From IMG/VR virus record IMGVR_UViG_3300027833_000049, positions 1-62,157 of that record: a DNA stretch of 62,157 bases; one strand, given 5' to 3'. Shown piece by piece: positions 25,588 through 33,062 of the stretch (positions are counted from its first letter, which is position 1; every line of letters begins with the position of its first letter). Both the position numbers and the translations under genes were made by a program. The notes beneath the pieces are model-generated. The model did not search any database and was not told the origin of the DNA. It was given only the letters and a program-made list of their open reading frames with translations. Source of the stretch: a virus.

Positions 25588-25616
25588 TTGACAATATACG
25601 TTATTATCGTTATAAT
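25588..25616 (+). promoter_or_regulatory. Sigma-70 promoter for the CobS-like gene
   Basis: TTGACA at 25588-25593, 17-bp spacer, TATAAT at 25611-25616; perfect consensus. The downstream leader is shared with the promoter at 39893. Confidence 0.88.
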
Positions 25617-25622
25617 GTATAC

Positions 25623-25673
25623 ATAAACTGAAAAAACAAACTATTTTTAACTATGACTGTGAGGGTCTATATT
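25623..25673 (+). promoter_or_regulatory. Conserved 5' leader with GTGAGGG ribosome site
   Basis: ATAAACTGAAAAAACAA (25623-25639) and the GTGAGGG...TATATTATGA start region recur at 39928-39965 before an unrelated gene. The two leaders differ by an insertion of about 15 bases in this copy. A shared translational operator or mRNA-stability element is inferred. Confidence 0.6.
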
Positions 25674-26828
25674 ATGAATAACACTAAAGAAACGCTAATC
25701 AACAATCTCCGTTCGTTCGCAGACGATAATTCATATGTGAGCCGCAAGTGCATTATCCGTGAAGCTAAGGCTCTCGGTATCAATCATCCGAGCTTCCTTC
25801 TTAAAGATAACTTTAAGGTTGAGTCAGGTGTATATAATCTGACCGAGATGTTCAGCGGTGTACAATCAATCTCTGCTCCAAAAGCACCTAGGGTCGTAGT
25901 CGATAATACTACACCGGTAGCTAAAAAAGTTACACAGGCTAAACTTGATATGGAAATACAAAACTTGATTCCTGCAAAGGATTCAACCTTTGTTCCCTTT
26001 GGCTTCTACACGGATCTAAAAAAGATTCTAACAGCCAAAATCTTTTACCCTGTATTCATTAGTGGTCTGTCAGGTAACGGCAAGACTACAATGGTAGAAC
26101 AAATTTGTGCGAATCTCAAGCGTGAGGCAATTCGTGTTAATATTAGTGTTGAAACCGACGAGGATGATTTAATCGGTGGCAACACACTAGTTGATGGTAA
26201 CGTAGTCTATCGAGAAGGGCCCGTCCTCACCGCTATGAAGCGGGGCGCAGTTCTCATTTTAGATGAAGTAGATCGTGGATCGAATAAGCTGATGTGTCTC
26301 CAAGCTGTCCTCGAGGGTAAGTCCTACTTCAATAAAAAGACTGGCGAAACCATAACTCCTGCTAGCGGATTTACAATCATGGCAACGGCTAATACAAAAG
26401 GTCGTGGCTCTGATGATGGTAAATTTATTAGCGCCCAGTTACTTGACGAGGCTTTCTTGGAGAGATTTGCCATCACCGTTGAGCAGGAGTACCCTACAAT
26501 GTCAGTTGAGAAGAAGATTGTTCTCAACAAGATGGAACGTGCAGGGTGTGTCGATGAGGAATTTGCTACACACCTCGTCACATGGTCTGATGTTATCCGT
26601 AAGACCTTTAATGAAGGTGCTATTGATGAACTCGTCAGCACTCGAAGGCTGGAACATATTGTGAATGCTTATGCTGTTTTTAAGAACAAGCTCAAAGCAA
26701 TCACACTGTGTACAAATCGCTTTGATGAGGACACTAAGCAAGCCTTCATCGATTTGTACACTAAGGTGGATCCTTCTAACGAGCAGGATGATGTCTCGGA
26801 AGAAACTACAAATGATGTCAGCTTTTAG
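25674..26828 (+). CDS. MoxR/CobS-like AAA+ ATPase
   Basis: A 384-residue AAA+ ATPase. Walker A GLSGNGKTT (131-139), Walker B VLILDEVD, sensor region TIMATANTKG and an arginine-finger segment near LDEAFLERF are visible. The first 95 residues form a small N-terminal domain of unknown function. It matches phage CobS-like proteins and is the probable partner of the HExxH-VWA protein. The ATG at 25674 is chosen because GAGGG lies eight bases upstream; the in-frame ATG at 25653 precedes that site. Confidence 0.88.
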   Translation: MNNTKETLINNLRSFADDNSYVSRKCIIREAKALGINHPSFLLKDNFKVESGVYNLTEMFSGVQSISAPKAPRVVVDNTTPVAKKVTQAKLDMEIQNLIPAKDSTFVPFGFYTDLKKILTAKIFYPVFISGLSGNGKTTMVEQICANLKREAIRVNISVETDEDDLIGGNTLVDGNVVYREGPVLTAMKRGAVLILDEVDRGSNKLMCLQAVLEGKSYFNKKTGETITPASGFTIMATANTKGRGSDDGKFISAQLLDEAFLERFAITVEQEYPTMSVEKKIVLNKMERAGCVDEEFATHLVTWSDVIRKTFNEGAIDELVSTRRLEHIVNAYAVFKNKLKAITLCTNRFDEDTKQAFIDLYTKVDPSNEQDDVSEETTNDVSF

Positions 26829-26831
26829 GGA

Positions 26832-26860
26832 TTGACATCATCACAAAACTTTGTTATACT
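26832..26860 (+). promoter_or_regulatory. Sigma-70 promoter for nuclease/methyltransferase pair
   Basis: TTGACA at 26832-26837, 17-bp spacer, TATACT at 26855-26860, overlapping the tail end of the AAA+ gene's stop region. GTGAGG follows as the ribosome site. Confidence 0.85.
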
Positions 26861-26889
26861 ATATTTTTATTAGTGAGGACTATTAAAAA

Positions 26890-27468
26890 ATGAAATATAA
26901 AATAAATTCTACAACTGCACAAAAAGAAATTAGTTCTTTTATTAACAAAAATTTAAATGATCCATGGGAAGGCACCGTGCTTGCAAACTACAAGTTTGTC
27001 AACAACAAGCAAAAAGGTGCTATGGGCGAGATGATTGTGGAAGTATTGACGAAAGAACTTGGTTCCATAGTGAAATCTGCTGAGAACGGAACTGCTCCAT
27101 ATGATCGCATTATTGATGGTTATAAGACTGAAATAAAATTTAGTGCTGCTCACAGCGACAACAGTAAAACAGATCCTGCACTCAAACGAGATAAAGAAGG
27201 TCGCTGTTATTGGGCTATTAATCATGTTGGAATAAACAAAGGCTGGGATCGTCTTATATTTTGTGGTGCGGATTTAGTTGATGGTGATGTAGCCTTTACT
27301 ATGATGTGGTGCACAAAACAAGATTTTAAAGAGTGTGTAGATGACGGAGAATTTTTCAGGCGGCAGCAAGGCGGAAAAGATGGTGGTAATGATGATTATA
27401 TTTGTGCTGGAACTAAGCCTGTAGACTGGACAAAATCAAAGTTTGTGAGGAGTATAGCAGAATGGTAG
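26890..27468 (+). CDS. Putative PD-(D/E)XK nuclease, restriction endonuclease-like
   Basis: A 192-residue protein with the layout of a small type II restriction enzyme: GAMGEMIVEVL (Glu47 in a helix), then APYD (Asp72) and TEIKFS (Glu81, Lys83), matching the E...D...ExK catalytic pattern. WAINHVGINKGWDRLIFCG forms following beta strands. It overlaps the start of an adenine/cytosine-N methyltransferase by 7 bases, the arrangement of many restriction-modification systems. Nuclease activity and specificity are inferred from motifs only. Host DNA degradation or attack on competing phages are alternatives to classical restriction. Confidence 0.65.
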   Translation: MKYKINSTTAQKEISSFINKNLNDPWEGTVLANYKFVNNKQKGAMGEMIVEVLTKELGSIVKSAENGTAPYDRIIDGYKTEIKFSAAHSDNSKTDPALKRDKEGRCYWAINHVGINKGWDRLIFCGADLVDGDVAFTMMWCTKQDFKECVDDGEFFRRQQGGKDGGNDDYICAGTKPVDWTKSKFVRSIAEW

Positions 27469-28460
27469 AGCAATTTTTAGGTATAAAGAACTCAACTAGA
27501 GAGCTTTCAGATATAGATTTTGAAAAAATAATATCACGCCTTGCAACAGAGCTTACCTCTGTTGATTATAAAACTACATACTCGGATAAAGTTTTGTATA
27601 AAGAGTGGGATAATTTGTTAGAATTTTCAAACCGAACTAACATTTCTTCATCATCTGTGCGTACCGGAATTAAATTATGTGAACATTTTTTCCCAAACTT
27701 TTACGATATTGAGAATAAGAATGGAATTTCTTTTTCTTCTCTTTGGTCACAACCAAGCGTTCTTGAAAAAGTGCTGAGATGGAATCGCAAATCACATAGC
27801 ACTCCATATTTGTCTGAGCTTAAAAGAGGCATTTATTTTACGCAAGGTCTTACAAAGAATACTATGTTCCGTCCGCATCTTGCAAAGATGGTTTGTGATA
27901 TGTCTGACACAGAAACAGTGCTTGATCCCTGTTGTGGTTGGGGCGGCCGACTTCTAGGAGCAGTCGCAAGTGGCAAACACTATGTAGGATTTGATCCTAA
28001 TCCTATTACTTATGATAATTTAAAAAGACTTGTAAAATCTTTAGGAATTGAAAACAAAGTTACATTGATTAATGATGGCGCTGAAAACATGGACAAATAT
28101 GACTTTCCTGAGGTAGGATTAGTCCTTACCAGCCCCCCTTATTTCAACTTAGAGATATATCATAATGGAAATCAGCAAAGTGAAAATCAGCACGACAGTT
28201 ATGAACAATGGAAAACTCTGTGGTTGAGAAAAGTTATTTCTCTTTCCTTAGATAGATTGAATGGATACTCATGCTGGAATGTACATAATGTTGGTAAGAT
28301 GAAAATGATTGATGATGTTAAACAAATCCACGAAGAGCTGGGATATGAAGAGCATACACGATATTCGTTACAATCTTCGCCGAGACAATCAAATAAAACT
28401 AAAGAAACTGCCAAAAAGAAAAACAGCGATCTAACTATTTGTTATAGGATCAAAAAATGA
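27462..28460 (+). CDS. DNA N6-adenine or N4-cytosine methyltransferase
   Basis: A 332-residue amino-methyltransferase. Motif X-like FRPHLA (136-141), the SAM-binding motif I DPCCGWGGR (155-163) and catalytic motif IV SPPY (224-227) occur in the order X, I, IV. The C-terminal 100 residues probably carry target recognition. The 130-residue N-terminal part is not recognised. Overlaps the nuclease-like gene before it and the DUF3310-like gene after it. SPPY is compatible with either N4-cytosine or N6-adenine methylation, so the modified base is not decided. Confidence 0.87.
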   Translation: MVEQFLGIKNSTRELSDIDFEKIISRLATELTSVDYKTTYSDKVLYKEWDNLLEFSNRTNISSSSVRTGIKLCEHFFPNFYDIENKNGISFSSLWSQPSVLEKVLRWNRKSHSTPYLSELKRGIYFTQGLTKNTMFRPHLAKMVCDMSDTETVLDPCCGWGGRLLGAVASGKHYVGFDPNPITYDNLKRLVKSLGIENKVTLINDGAENMDKYDFPEVGLVLTSPPYFNLEIYHNGNQQSENQHDSYEQWKTLWLRKVISLSLDRLNGYSCWNVHNVGKMKMIDDVKQIHEELGYEEHTRYSLQSSPRQSNKTKETAKKKNSDLTICYRIKK

Positions 28461-28738
28461 AAAATAAAATCTACAAGTTTAACGAAGACGCTCTTGTAAA
28501 AGAGTTTATGGATTACATAGACTCTACTTACGGTGGACACTACGGACAAGGCGGACTACAGTCCGCTGAGGTCATCGTAGACAGAGGACACGGTCTAGGA
28601 TTCTTTCTAGGTAATGTCGATAAGTACAATGCTCGGTACGGTAAGAAAGGTGAACCGGCTGATCATCGTAAGGACATCTTGAAAGTGATTCATTATGCAT
28701 TCCTAGCATTGAATGAACACGATAGAATAAACTCTTGA
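28457..28738 (+). CDS. DUF3310-like small protein
   Basis: A 93-residue protein with the DUF3310 signature: GHGLGFFLGNVDKYNARYGKKG followed by an Asp/Lys helix (KDILKVIHYAFLAL), split here as seen at about residues 43-86. The family is widespread in phages and its function is not settled. Overlaps the methyltransferase stop by 4 bases. Confidence 0.72.
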   Translation: MKNKIYKFNEDALVKEFMDYIDSTYGGHYGQGGLQSAEVIVDRGHGLGFFLGNVDKYNARYGKKGEPADHRKDILKVIHYAFLALNEHDRINS

Positions 28739-28763
28739 CTTTGAACTACAAGTTATGTATACT
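28735..28763 (+). promoter_or_regulatory. Sigma-70 promoter for sliding clamp gene
   Basis: TTGACT at 28735-28740 (one mismatch), 17-bp spacer, TATACT at 28758-28763. The -35 box overlaps the preceding stop codon. Confidence 0.82.
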
Positions 28764-28792
28764 GTAGGTACAATAAATTTTAAGGATATATT

Positions 28793-29452
28793 ATGAAAAT
28801 AAGTAACGATACACTCTCGGTTCTAAAAAACTTCGCAGGTGTTAACACTAACATTCTGATCCGTGAAGGTAATGTGTTGTCTACTATCAGTGCTGGCAAG
28901 AATATCTTTGCTCGTGCTACTGTAGCCGAACGCTTTGATCGTGAGTTTGCAATATACGATCTTAACAGTCTGTTAGGTTTGTTGACTCTGATGGAAGATA
29001 CTGATGTAGCTTTTGGTGATGAGTCAATCACGGTATCAAAGGATCGCAGTCTGTTTGAATATTACTACGCTGACCCTGAGATCATTGTGTCAGCTCCTGA
29101 CAAGCAAATTGAAGTAGATGATTATTTCAGTTTTGATCTTTCTGCTACTGACTTAAATATGGTGATGAAGGCAGTTGGTATTACAGCAGCACCGATGATG
29201 AGTATTATAGGTGATGGTTCTGAGGTTGTTCTTACTGTAGGTGACCCGGCAACTGCTAAGAGCAATAGCTTCAAGCAAGTTATTGGTGCTAGTGAAAAGA
29301 AGTTTGCAGCACATCTTCAGATTGAAAACTTAAAAGTCATCTCAGGCGATTATCGTATTATTATTTCCGAGAAAAGGTTCATGCATCTTATAAATACTAA
29401 TACTGATGTAAAATATTGGTTAGCTCTTGATAAGACTTCGGAGATCTCATAA
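28793..29452 (+). CDS. gp45: Sliding clamp gp45
   Basis: DNA polymerase processivity clamp of 219 residues (T4 gp45 is 228), forming a trimeric ring. Conserved features include the N-terminal LSVLKNFAGVNTNILIREGN, the central LLGLLTLMEDTDVAFGD and the C-terminal VKYWLALDKTSE. Besides tethering gp43 it activates late transcription with gp55. It heads the 45-44-62-regA-43 order of T4, interrupted here by extra small genes. Confidence 0.93.
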   Translation: MKISNDTLSVLKNFAGVNTNILIREGNVLSTISAGKNIFARATVAERFDREFAIYDLNSLLGLLTLMEDTDVAFGDESITVSKDRSLFEYYYADPEIIVSAPDKQIEVDDYFSFDLSATDLNMVMKAVGITAAPMMSIIGDGSEVVLTVGDPATAKSNSFKQVIGASEKKFAAHLQIENLKVISGDYRIIISEKRFMHLINTNTDVKYWLALDKTSEIS

Positions 29453-29634
29453 TGAATGAAGATCGCCTTGAAATTCAAATAAGAGAAGCTACTAACGGTT
29501 GGGTAGTAGAATTTAATAAATTTGGCGAGACTATAGAGTACATATACTCTCGCCCTGGTCCTGCTATTAGTTTTGCTAAAAAAGTAATGACAGGTGATGC
29601 AGATGTTTTTAACGGAGCAGCAGATGAATCCTAG
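29452..29634 (+). CDS. Small protein downstream of gp45
   Basis: A 60-residue protein whose ATG overlaps the gp45 stop (TAATG). It has alternating hydrophobic and charged residues (EIQIREATNGWVVEFNKFGE) suggesting a small beta sheet. Not recognised; translational coupling to the clamp is clear from the overlap. Confidence 0.6.
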   Translation: MNEDRLEIQIREATNGWVVEFNKFGETIEYIYSRPGPAISFAKKVMTGDADVFNGAADES

Positions 29635-29758
29635 TAAAGAAAATCTCGAATCAGAAGTAACTATCGAAGATGATAATTCTTCAGAAGATGAGACTGAAGG
29701 TAGGCACATTGAGTTAGTCATCAACGATGATACTTCTATTAAAGAGAAGTTTGGTTAG
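29624..29758 (+). CDS. Very acidic 44-residue protein
   Basis: A 44-codon frame overlapping the previous gene by 11 bases. Nearly a third of its residues are Asp or Glu, concentrated at 9-25. No clear family; possibly a DNA-mimic or clamp-loader accessory peptide, but this is a guess from charge. GGAGCAGCAG upstream gives an acceptable ribosome site. Confidence 0.5.
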   Translation: MNPSKENLESEVTIEDDNSSEDETEGRHIELVINDDTSIKEKFG

Positions 29759-29806
29759 TGAATTTGTTCTTTTTCTTATTAAAATATATTATGACTGGTG
29801 TAAACG

Positions 29807-30742
29807 ATGAAAGAACATTTCCTCTGGGTCGAGAAATACAGACCCCAAACAATCGATGATTGTATCCTACCTGAAGATACAAAGGCGACTTTTAAAGAGT
29901 TTCTAAAGAAAGGAGAGGTTCCTAATCTTCTCCTTTGTGGTACAGCAGGCACAGGTAAGACTACAGTTGCTAGAGCCTTATGTGAAGAACTCGGCTGTGA
30001 TTATATTGTTATCAATGGTTCAGATGAAGGTCGTCAAATCGATACTCTCCGAACTAAGATCAAAAGTTTCGCTAGTGCTATCAGTTTCGAAGGTAAAACT
30101 AAGGTCGTAATCATCGATGAGGCTGACTATCTTAACAAGGATAGTGTACAGCCTGCTCTTCGTGCATTCATAGAAAACTTCTCAGAAAATTGTAGATTTA
30201 TATTTACTTGCAATTATAAGCAGCGTATCATAGCTCCTTTACATAGCCGAACAACTGTAATTGAGTTTAAGTCGGACAAGAAAGATAAAGCAGTACTTGC
30301 AACTAAGTTTATGAAGCGTATGCAAGGCATCCTTAATAGTGAAGGAGTTACATACAAAGATCCGGTATTAGCAGAACTGCTAATGAAATATTTCCCTGAT
30401 TATCGTAGAGTCATAAACGAACTTCAACGATATAGCTCTGCTGGTACTATTGATGAAGGAATCCTTAACAATATAGCAGAGATAAATACGAAGGAACTTG
30501 TCAATTCTTTGAGAGAAAAGGATTGGAAGAAGATGAGGCAGTGGGTTGCTAACAATGTTGATAGTGATCCTCAATGTATATTCAGATTTATTTTTGATAG
30601 TTTGGTTCCTGAAATTTCTACTGTTCCTCAGATGGTTCTTCTTATTGCAGACTATCAGTATAAATCGGCATTCGTGGCCGATCAAGAGATAAATCTTATA
30701 GCCTGTTTGACTGAAATAATGGCAAGCGTGAAATTCAAATGA
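29807..30742 (+). CDS. gp44: Clamp loader large subunit gp44
   Basis: AAA+ ATPase of 311 residues. The N terminus WVEKYRPQTIDDCILP is diagnostic of clamp loaders. Walker A CGTAGTGKT (44-52), Walker B VVIIDEAD and the arginine-finger region HSRTTVIEF follow. With gp62 it opens gp45 and places it on primer-template junctions. Length matches T4 gp44 (319). Confidence 0.94.
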   Translation: MKEHFLWVEKYRPQTIDDCILPEDTKATFKEFLKKGEVPNLLLCGTAGTGKTTVARALCEELGCDYIVINGSDEGRQIDTLRTKIKSFASAISFEGKTKVVIIDEADYLNKDSVQPALRAFIENFSENCRFIFTCNYKQRIIAPLHSRTTVIEFKSDKKDKAVLATKFMKRMQGILNSEGVTYKDPVLAELLMKYFPDYRRVINELQRYSSAGTIDEGILNNIAEINTKELVNSLREKDWKKMRQWVANNVDSDPQCIFRFIFDSLVPEISTVPQMVLLIADYQYKSAFVADQEINLIACLTEIMASVKFK

Positions 30743-30963
30743 TAAAATATATACACGTTAATCAACATAAAATTCGTTCTAACAAAAAGCATGGGACTAA
30801 TGAACCTGTAATTACTATCAAAGAAGGCAGGAAAAATACTTACTGCCATGAAGTAGAGATACACGGTCCTAGTAAAATGTTTTATGGTGGTAACGACAAA
30901 CCAATTCTACCTTGCGGGGCAAGAGTAGTAATAGAGACAGAAGCGTCGGTGACATACAAATGA
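30739..30963 (+). CDS. Conserved phage protein, YIHVNQH family
   Basis: A 74-residue protein with a signature seen widely in phages: KYIHVNQHKIRSNKKHG at the N terminus, EVEIHGPSKM in the middle and CGARVVIET near the C terminus. Probably a small beta-barrel; function unknown. It overlaps gp44 by 4 bases and the next gene by 4. Confidence 0.7.
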   Translation: MIKYIHVNQHKIRSNKKHGTNEPVITIKEGRKNTYCHEVEIHGPSKMFYGGNDKPILPCGARVVIETEASVTYK

Positions 30964-31568
30964 AAACAAATTTTACAACAGTAGATTATCACTCTAAGGT
31001 CAAAATAGTTTTTAAAAATGGATTTTCACATGAAGTTTGGGTGAAAGGTATTATATTTGATGATGATGGTCAAATTGGATGGGAACACATACACGACCAT
31101 AATGAATTCCTCGAGTTCTTACCAGATGAAATTCTATGCATACTTAGAGTAAAGTATAAAAAAGTCAGACAATGGCACATTCTTCGAGGTCTGATTGGCT
31201 TATTTTCTAGCACTTCTACTAGTGTCAAGACTGCTTCATCAACTGCTTCTAGCGGCATAACCGGACTATTCTCATCTATCGGGTTTGCTATAAAGAAAGT
31301 GGTATCAGGAATCTTTAACGGTATTAGAAGAATAGTATTAGGAATCCTTAATGGTATTAAGCGAATAGTTTTAGGAATACTTATTGGTATTAAAACAATA
31401 GTATTAGGAATTCTTAATGGCATCAAACGAATAGTTTTAGGAATTCTCAATGGTATTAAAGCCATACTTTCTGCTATTTGGGCTAACATAAAGAAATTGT
31501 ATATCATAGTGCAAAAGATACGACAAATGATAACTAAAACTAGAAGACGGCTTTTTGGAATAAAATAA
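30960..31568 (+). CDS. 11-residue hydrophobic repeat protein between clamp loader genes
   Basis: A 202-residue protein with no recognised family. Residues 1-75 look globular with an acidic loop (FDDDGQ). Residues 76-115 are rich in Ser, Thr and Ala. Five repeats of 11 residues follow (about 117-171, consensus GILNGIKRIVL), hydrophobic with one or two Lys/Arg per repeat, then a strongly basic tail (TKTRRRLFGIK). As a helix, 11 residues make three turns, giving a constant face: Gly and Ile/Leu on one side, Lys/Arg on another. This would suit a membrane-lying amphipathic helix or a helical bundle. The ATG at 30960 overlaps the previous stop. Confidence 0.72.
   Translation: MKTNFTTVDYHSKVKIVFKNGFSHEVWVKGIIFDDDGQIGWEHIHDHNEFLEFLPDEILCILRVKYKKVRQWHILRGLIGLFSSTSTSVKTASSTASSGITGLFSSIGFAIKKVVSGIFNGIRRIVLGILNGIKRIVLGILIGIKTIVLGILNGIKRIVLGILNGIKAILSAIWANIKKLYIIVQKIRQMITKTRRRLFGIK
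31308..31472 (+). repeat. Five tandem 33-bp in-frame repeats
   Basis: Units at 31308, 31341, 31374, 31407 and 31440, each 33 bases starting GGAAT and mostly ending AATAGT(A/T)TTA. They encode the 11-residue repeats of the protein at 30960-31568. Units differ at several third positions while keeping the amino acids, which suggests selection on the protein rather than very recent slippage. Confidence 0.92.
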
Positions 31569-31569
31569 T

Positions 31570-32025
31570 ATGAGTTTTCTTGAAGAATTGGGTCCGCCTG
31601 TTGAAGTAGTGAACGAAAAAGATTACGAAGAAAAGATATCAAAGATTAGTCCTTTTCAGTTTGCCGACAGCATTAGTAATACTAAAGTAGATTTAATGGA
31701 TACTGAACATGCTGAATCTCAGTATAATCCTTTTATAGTAAACCGTGCATTGAGCTTCGGGCATGACACTGTAATTGCTGCTAATGAGATGAATAGTAGA
31801 CCTCACATAGATGCAAGAATGCAGTATGATTTTTTGAGAGCAGTAATCAGGAAAGGTAAACGATACAATAAATGGTTAAAACCTGAAGAGTCTGATTTAG
31901 AAGCGATACAAGAATATTTTGGGTACAGTTTTAACAAAGCTAAAGAAGCATTGCGAATTCTTTCCAACGATGATATAGAAAGTATAAAAATAAAATTGAG
32001 AACCTCTAAAGGTGGTAAAGTATAA
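31570..32025 (+). CDS. gp62: Clamp loader small subunit gp62
   Basis: A 151-residue protein corresponding to T4 gp62 (187). The best match is the conserved segment YDFLRAVIRKGKRYNKWLK (about 91-109), equivalent to T4 YLMAAVPRGKRYGKWAK. The C-terminal FGYSFNKAKEALRILSNDD is also comparable. It completes the gp44/gp62 loader. Its gene is separated from gp44 here by two inserted genes. Confidence 0.86.
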   Translation: MSFLEELGPPVEVVNEKDYEEKISKISPFQFADSISNTKVDLMDTEHAESQYNPFIVNRALSFGHDTVIAANEMNSRPHIDARMQYDFLRAVIRKGKRYNKWLKPEESDLEAIQEYFGYSFNKAKEALRILSNDDIESIKIKLRTSKGGKV

Positions 32026-32028
32026 ATA
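32021..32028 (+). promoter_or_regulatory. Late promoter box upstream of regA
   Basis: Exact TATAAATA overlapping the gp62 stop codon; predicted start near 32034 gives a leader of about 36 bases with AGGTGA before the regA ATG. Confidence 0.65.
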
Positions 32029-32069
32029 CCTATGTTAAATTGAACAGCATTAATATAGGTGAAATAAAA

Positions 32070-32489
32070 ATGGATGACCGTAGTAATTTTTTTGACATTG
32101 ATTATCCTGGATATTCTCCCTTGGAGATAAGATTAGACAATCCAGAAAATTTTCTTAAAATAAAAGAAACACTCTCTAGGATTGGAGTAGCTTCCCGCAA
32201 AGATCAAATTCTTTATCAGTCTTGCCACATTCTTCATAAGCAAGGCAGATACTTTATAACTCATTTCAAAGAGCTGTTTGCTTTAGATGGCAAGATTGCT
32301 GACTTCACTGAAAATGATATACAACGAAGAAACACTATTGCCAAATTATTGCAGGAATGGGGTTTAATTGCTATATTAAATACAGAAGAATTGTCAGGTT
32401 GTCCAATGAGCCAAGTTAAAATTGTTTCGTTCAAAGAAAAAGTTGAATGGGAATTAGTGCCTAAATACAATATAGGCAAAAAAAGATAA
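32070..32489 (+). CDS. regA: RegA translational repressor
   Basis: RNA-binding repressor of early phage mRNAs, 139 residues. It aligns closely with T4 RegA (122 residues): NPENFLKIKETLSRIGVAS, KDQILYQSCHILHKQGRYF, RRNTIAKLLQEWGLI and the C-terminal FKEKVEWELVPKYNIG. An 18-residue N-terminal extension (MDDRSNFF start) is extra relative to T4. The ATG at 32070 has AGGTGA eight bases upstream. Target mRNAs probably include the replication genes of this window. Confidence 0.94.
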   Translation: MDDRSNFFDIDYPGYSPLEIRLDNPENFLKIKETLSRIGVASRKDQILYQSCHILHKQGRYFITHFKELFALDGKIADFTENDIQRRNTIAKLLQEWGLIAILNTEELSGCPMSQVKIVSFKEKVEWELVPKYNIGKKR

Positions 32490-32495
32490 AAAAAG

Positions 32496-32526
32496 TTGAC
32501 GTTAGCATATAAATGATGTATAAATA
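32496..32526 (+). promoter_or_regulatory. Hybrid sigma-70/late promoter for hsp20
   Basis: TTGACG at 32496-32501 lies exactly 17 bp before TATAAATA at 32519-32526. The same -10 region can thus serve as a host sigma-70 box (TATAAA) and as a gp55 late box, allowing expression throughout infection. Confidence 0.75.
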
Positions 32527-32553
32527 TTAGTGTCAGATGAACTGACACTAATA
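32525..32553 (+). promoter_or_regulatory. 12-bp perfect inverted repeat over the hsp20 transcription start
   Basis: TATTAGTGTCAG (32525-32536) and CTGACACTAATA (32542-32553) are perfectly complementary around five bases. The left arm covers the end of the late box and the predicted start (about 32532). A second short hairpin (GGGAT 32557-32561 with ATCCC 32571-32575) follows. No T-run is present; an operator, RNA processing site or read-through hairpin is possible. Confidence 0.75.
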
Positions 32554-32605
32554 CCCGGGATGCCGTAAGGATCCCATTACATACTCGCTGAAAAGGAGAC
32601 GCAAG

Positions 32606-33049
32606 ATGGTAACTCGTAAGTTCAATGTAGCCGACATGGCTGAAATTTTAGATAATGTAAGACCATTCACAGTGGGCTTTGATCGTATATTTGACAATCT
32701 CAACAATGTATCAGAGATTGCAAGCAACTATCCCCCCTACAATATCATTAAACAAGATGATGAACACTTTGTAATAGAACTTGCCGCCGCAGGTTTTTCT
32801 AAAGAAGAGTTCAACATACATCTTGTACCAGAAGGCAATAAACTTGTTGTCCAAGGGGTACAAGATAGAGGTGAAGACACAAAAGAATACTATCATAAAG
32901 GCATTGCTGCTAGAAACTTTACACGAACTTTTGCTTTGACAGAAGATGTAGAAGTAGAAGGTGCAGAGTTTACAGATGGTATGCTTAACATTTCTCTCGT
33001 TAGGATTATTCCTGAGGAGAAAAAACCGAAAGAAATTACAGTGAAATAA
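32606..33049 (+). CDS. Small heat shock protein Hsp20
   Basis: Alpha-crystallin-type chaperone of 147 residues, IbpA-like. The alpha-crystallin domain spans about 46-135 with YNIIKQDDEHFVIELAAAG, the RNFTRTFALTEDVEVEGAEF region and DGMLNISLVR, and the C-terminal IxI-like tail is modified (EITVK). Marine T4-like phages often carry Hsp20, probably to keep virion proteins soluble. Preceded by AAGGAG. Confidence 0.93.
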   Translation: MVTRKFNVADMAEILDNVRPFTVGFDRIFDNLNNVSEIASNYPPYNIIKQDDEHFVIELAAAGFSKEEFNIHLVPEGNKLVVQGVQDRGEDTKEYYHKGIAARNFTRTFALTEDVEVEGAEFTDGMLNISLVRIIPEEKKPKEITVK

Positions 33050-33062
33050 ATAGGATATTATT

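Noticed and set aside
23341-26828. Cobalamin (cobalt chelatase) function for the CobS/CobT-like pair
   Set aside because: No other cobalamin gene is in the window, and the HExxH and VWA domains fit a MoxR-type machine better than a chelatase.
29389-29396. TATAAATA near the end of the gp45 gene
   Set aside because: Internal to coding sequence and followed by ACTAAT rather than GTA; the downstream small gene is already translationally coupled to gp45. Possible but not supported.
31308-31472. CRISPR-like array
   Set aside because: The 33-bp units are contiguous, in frame and without spacers; they code for a repeated peptide.
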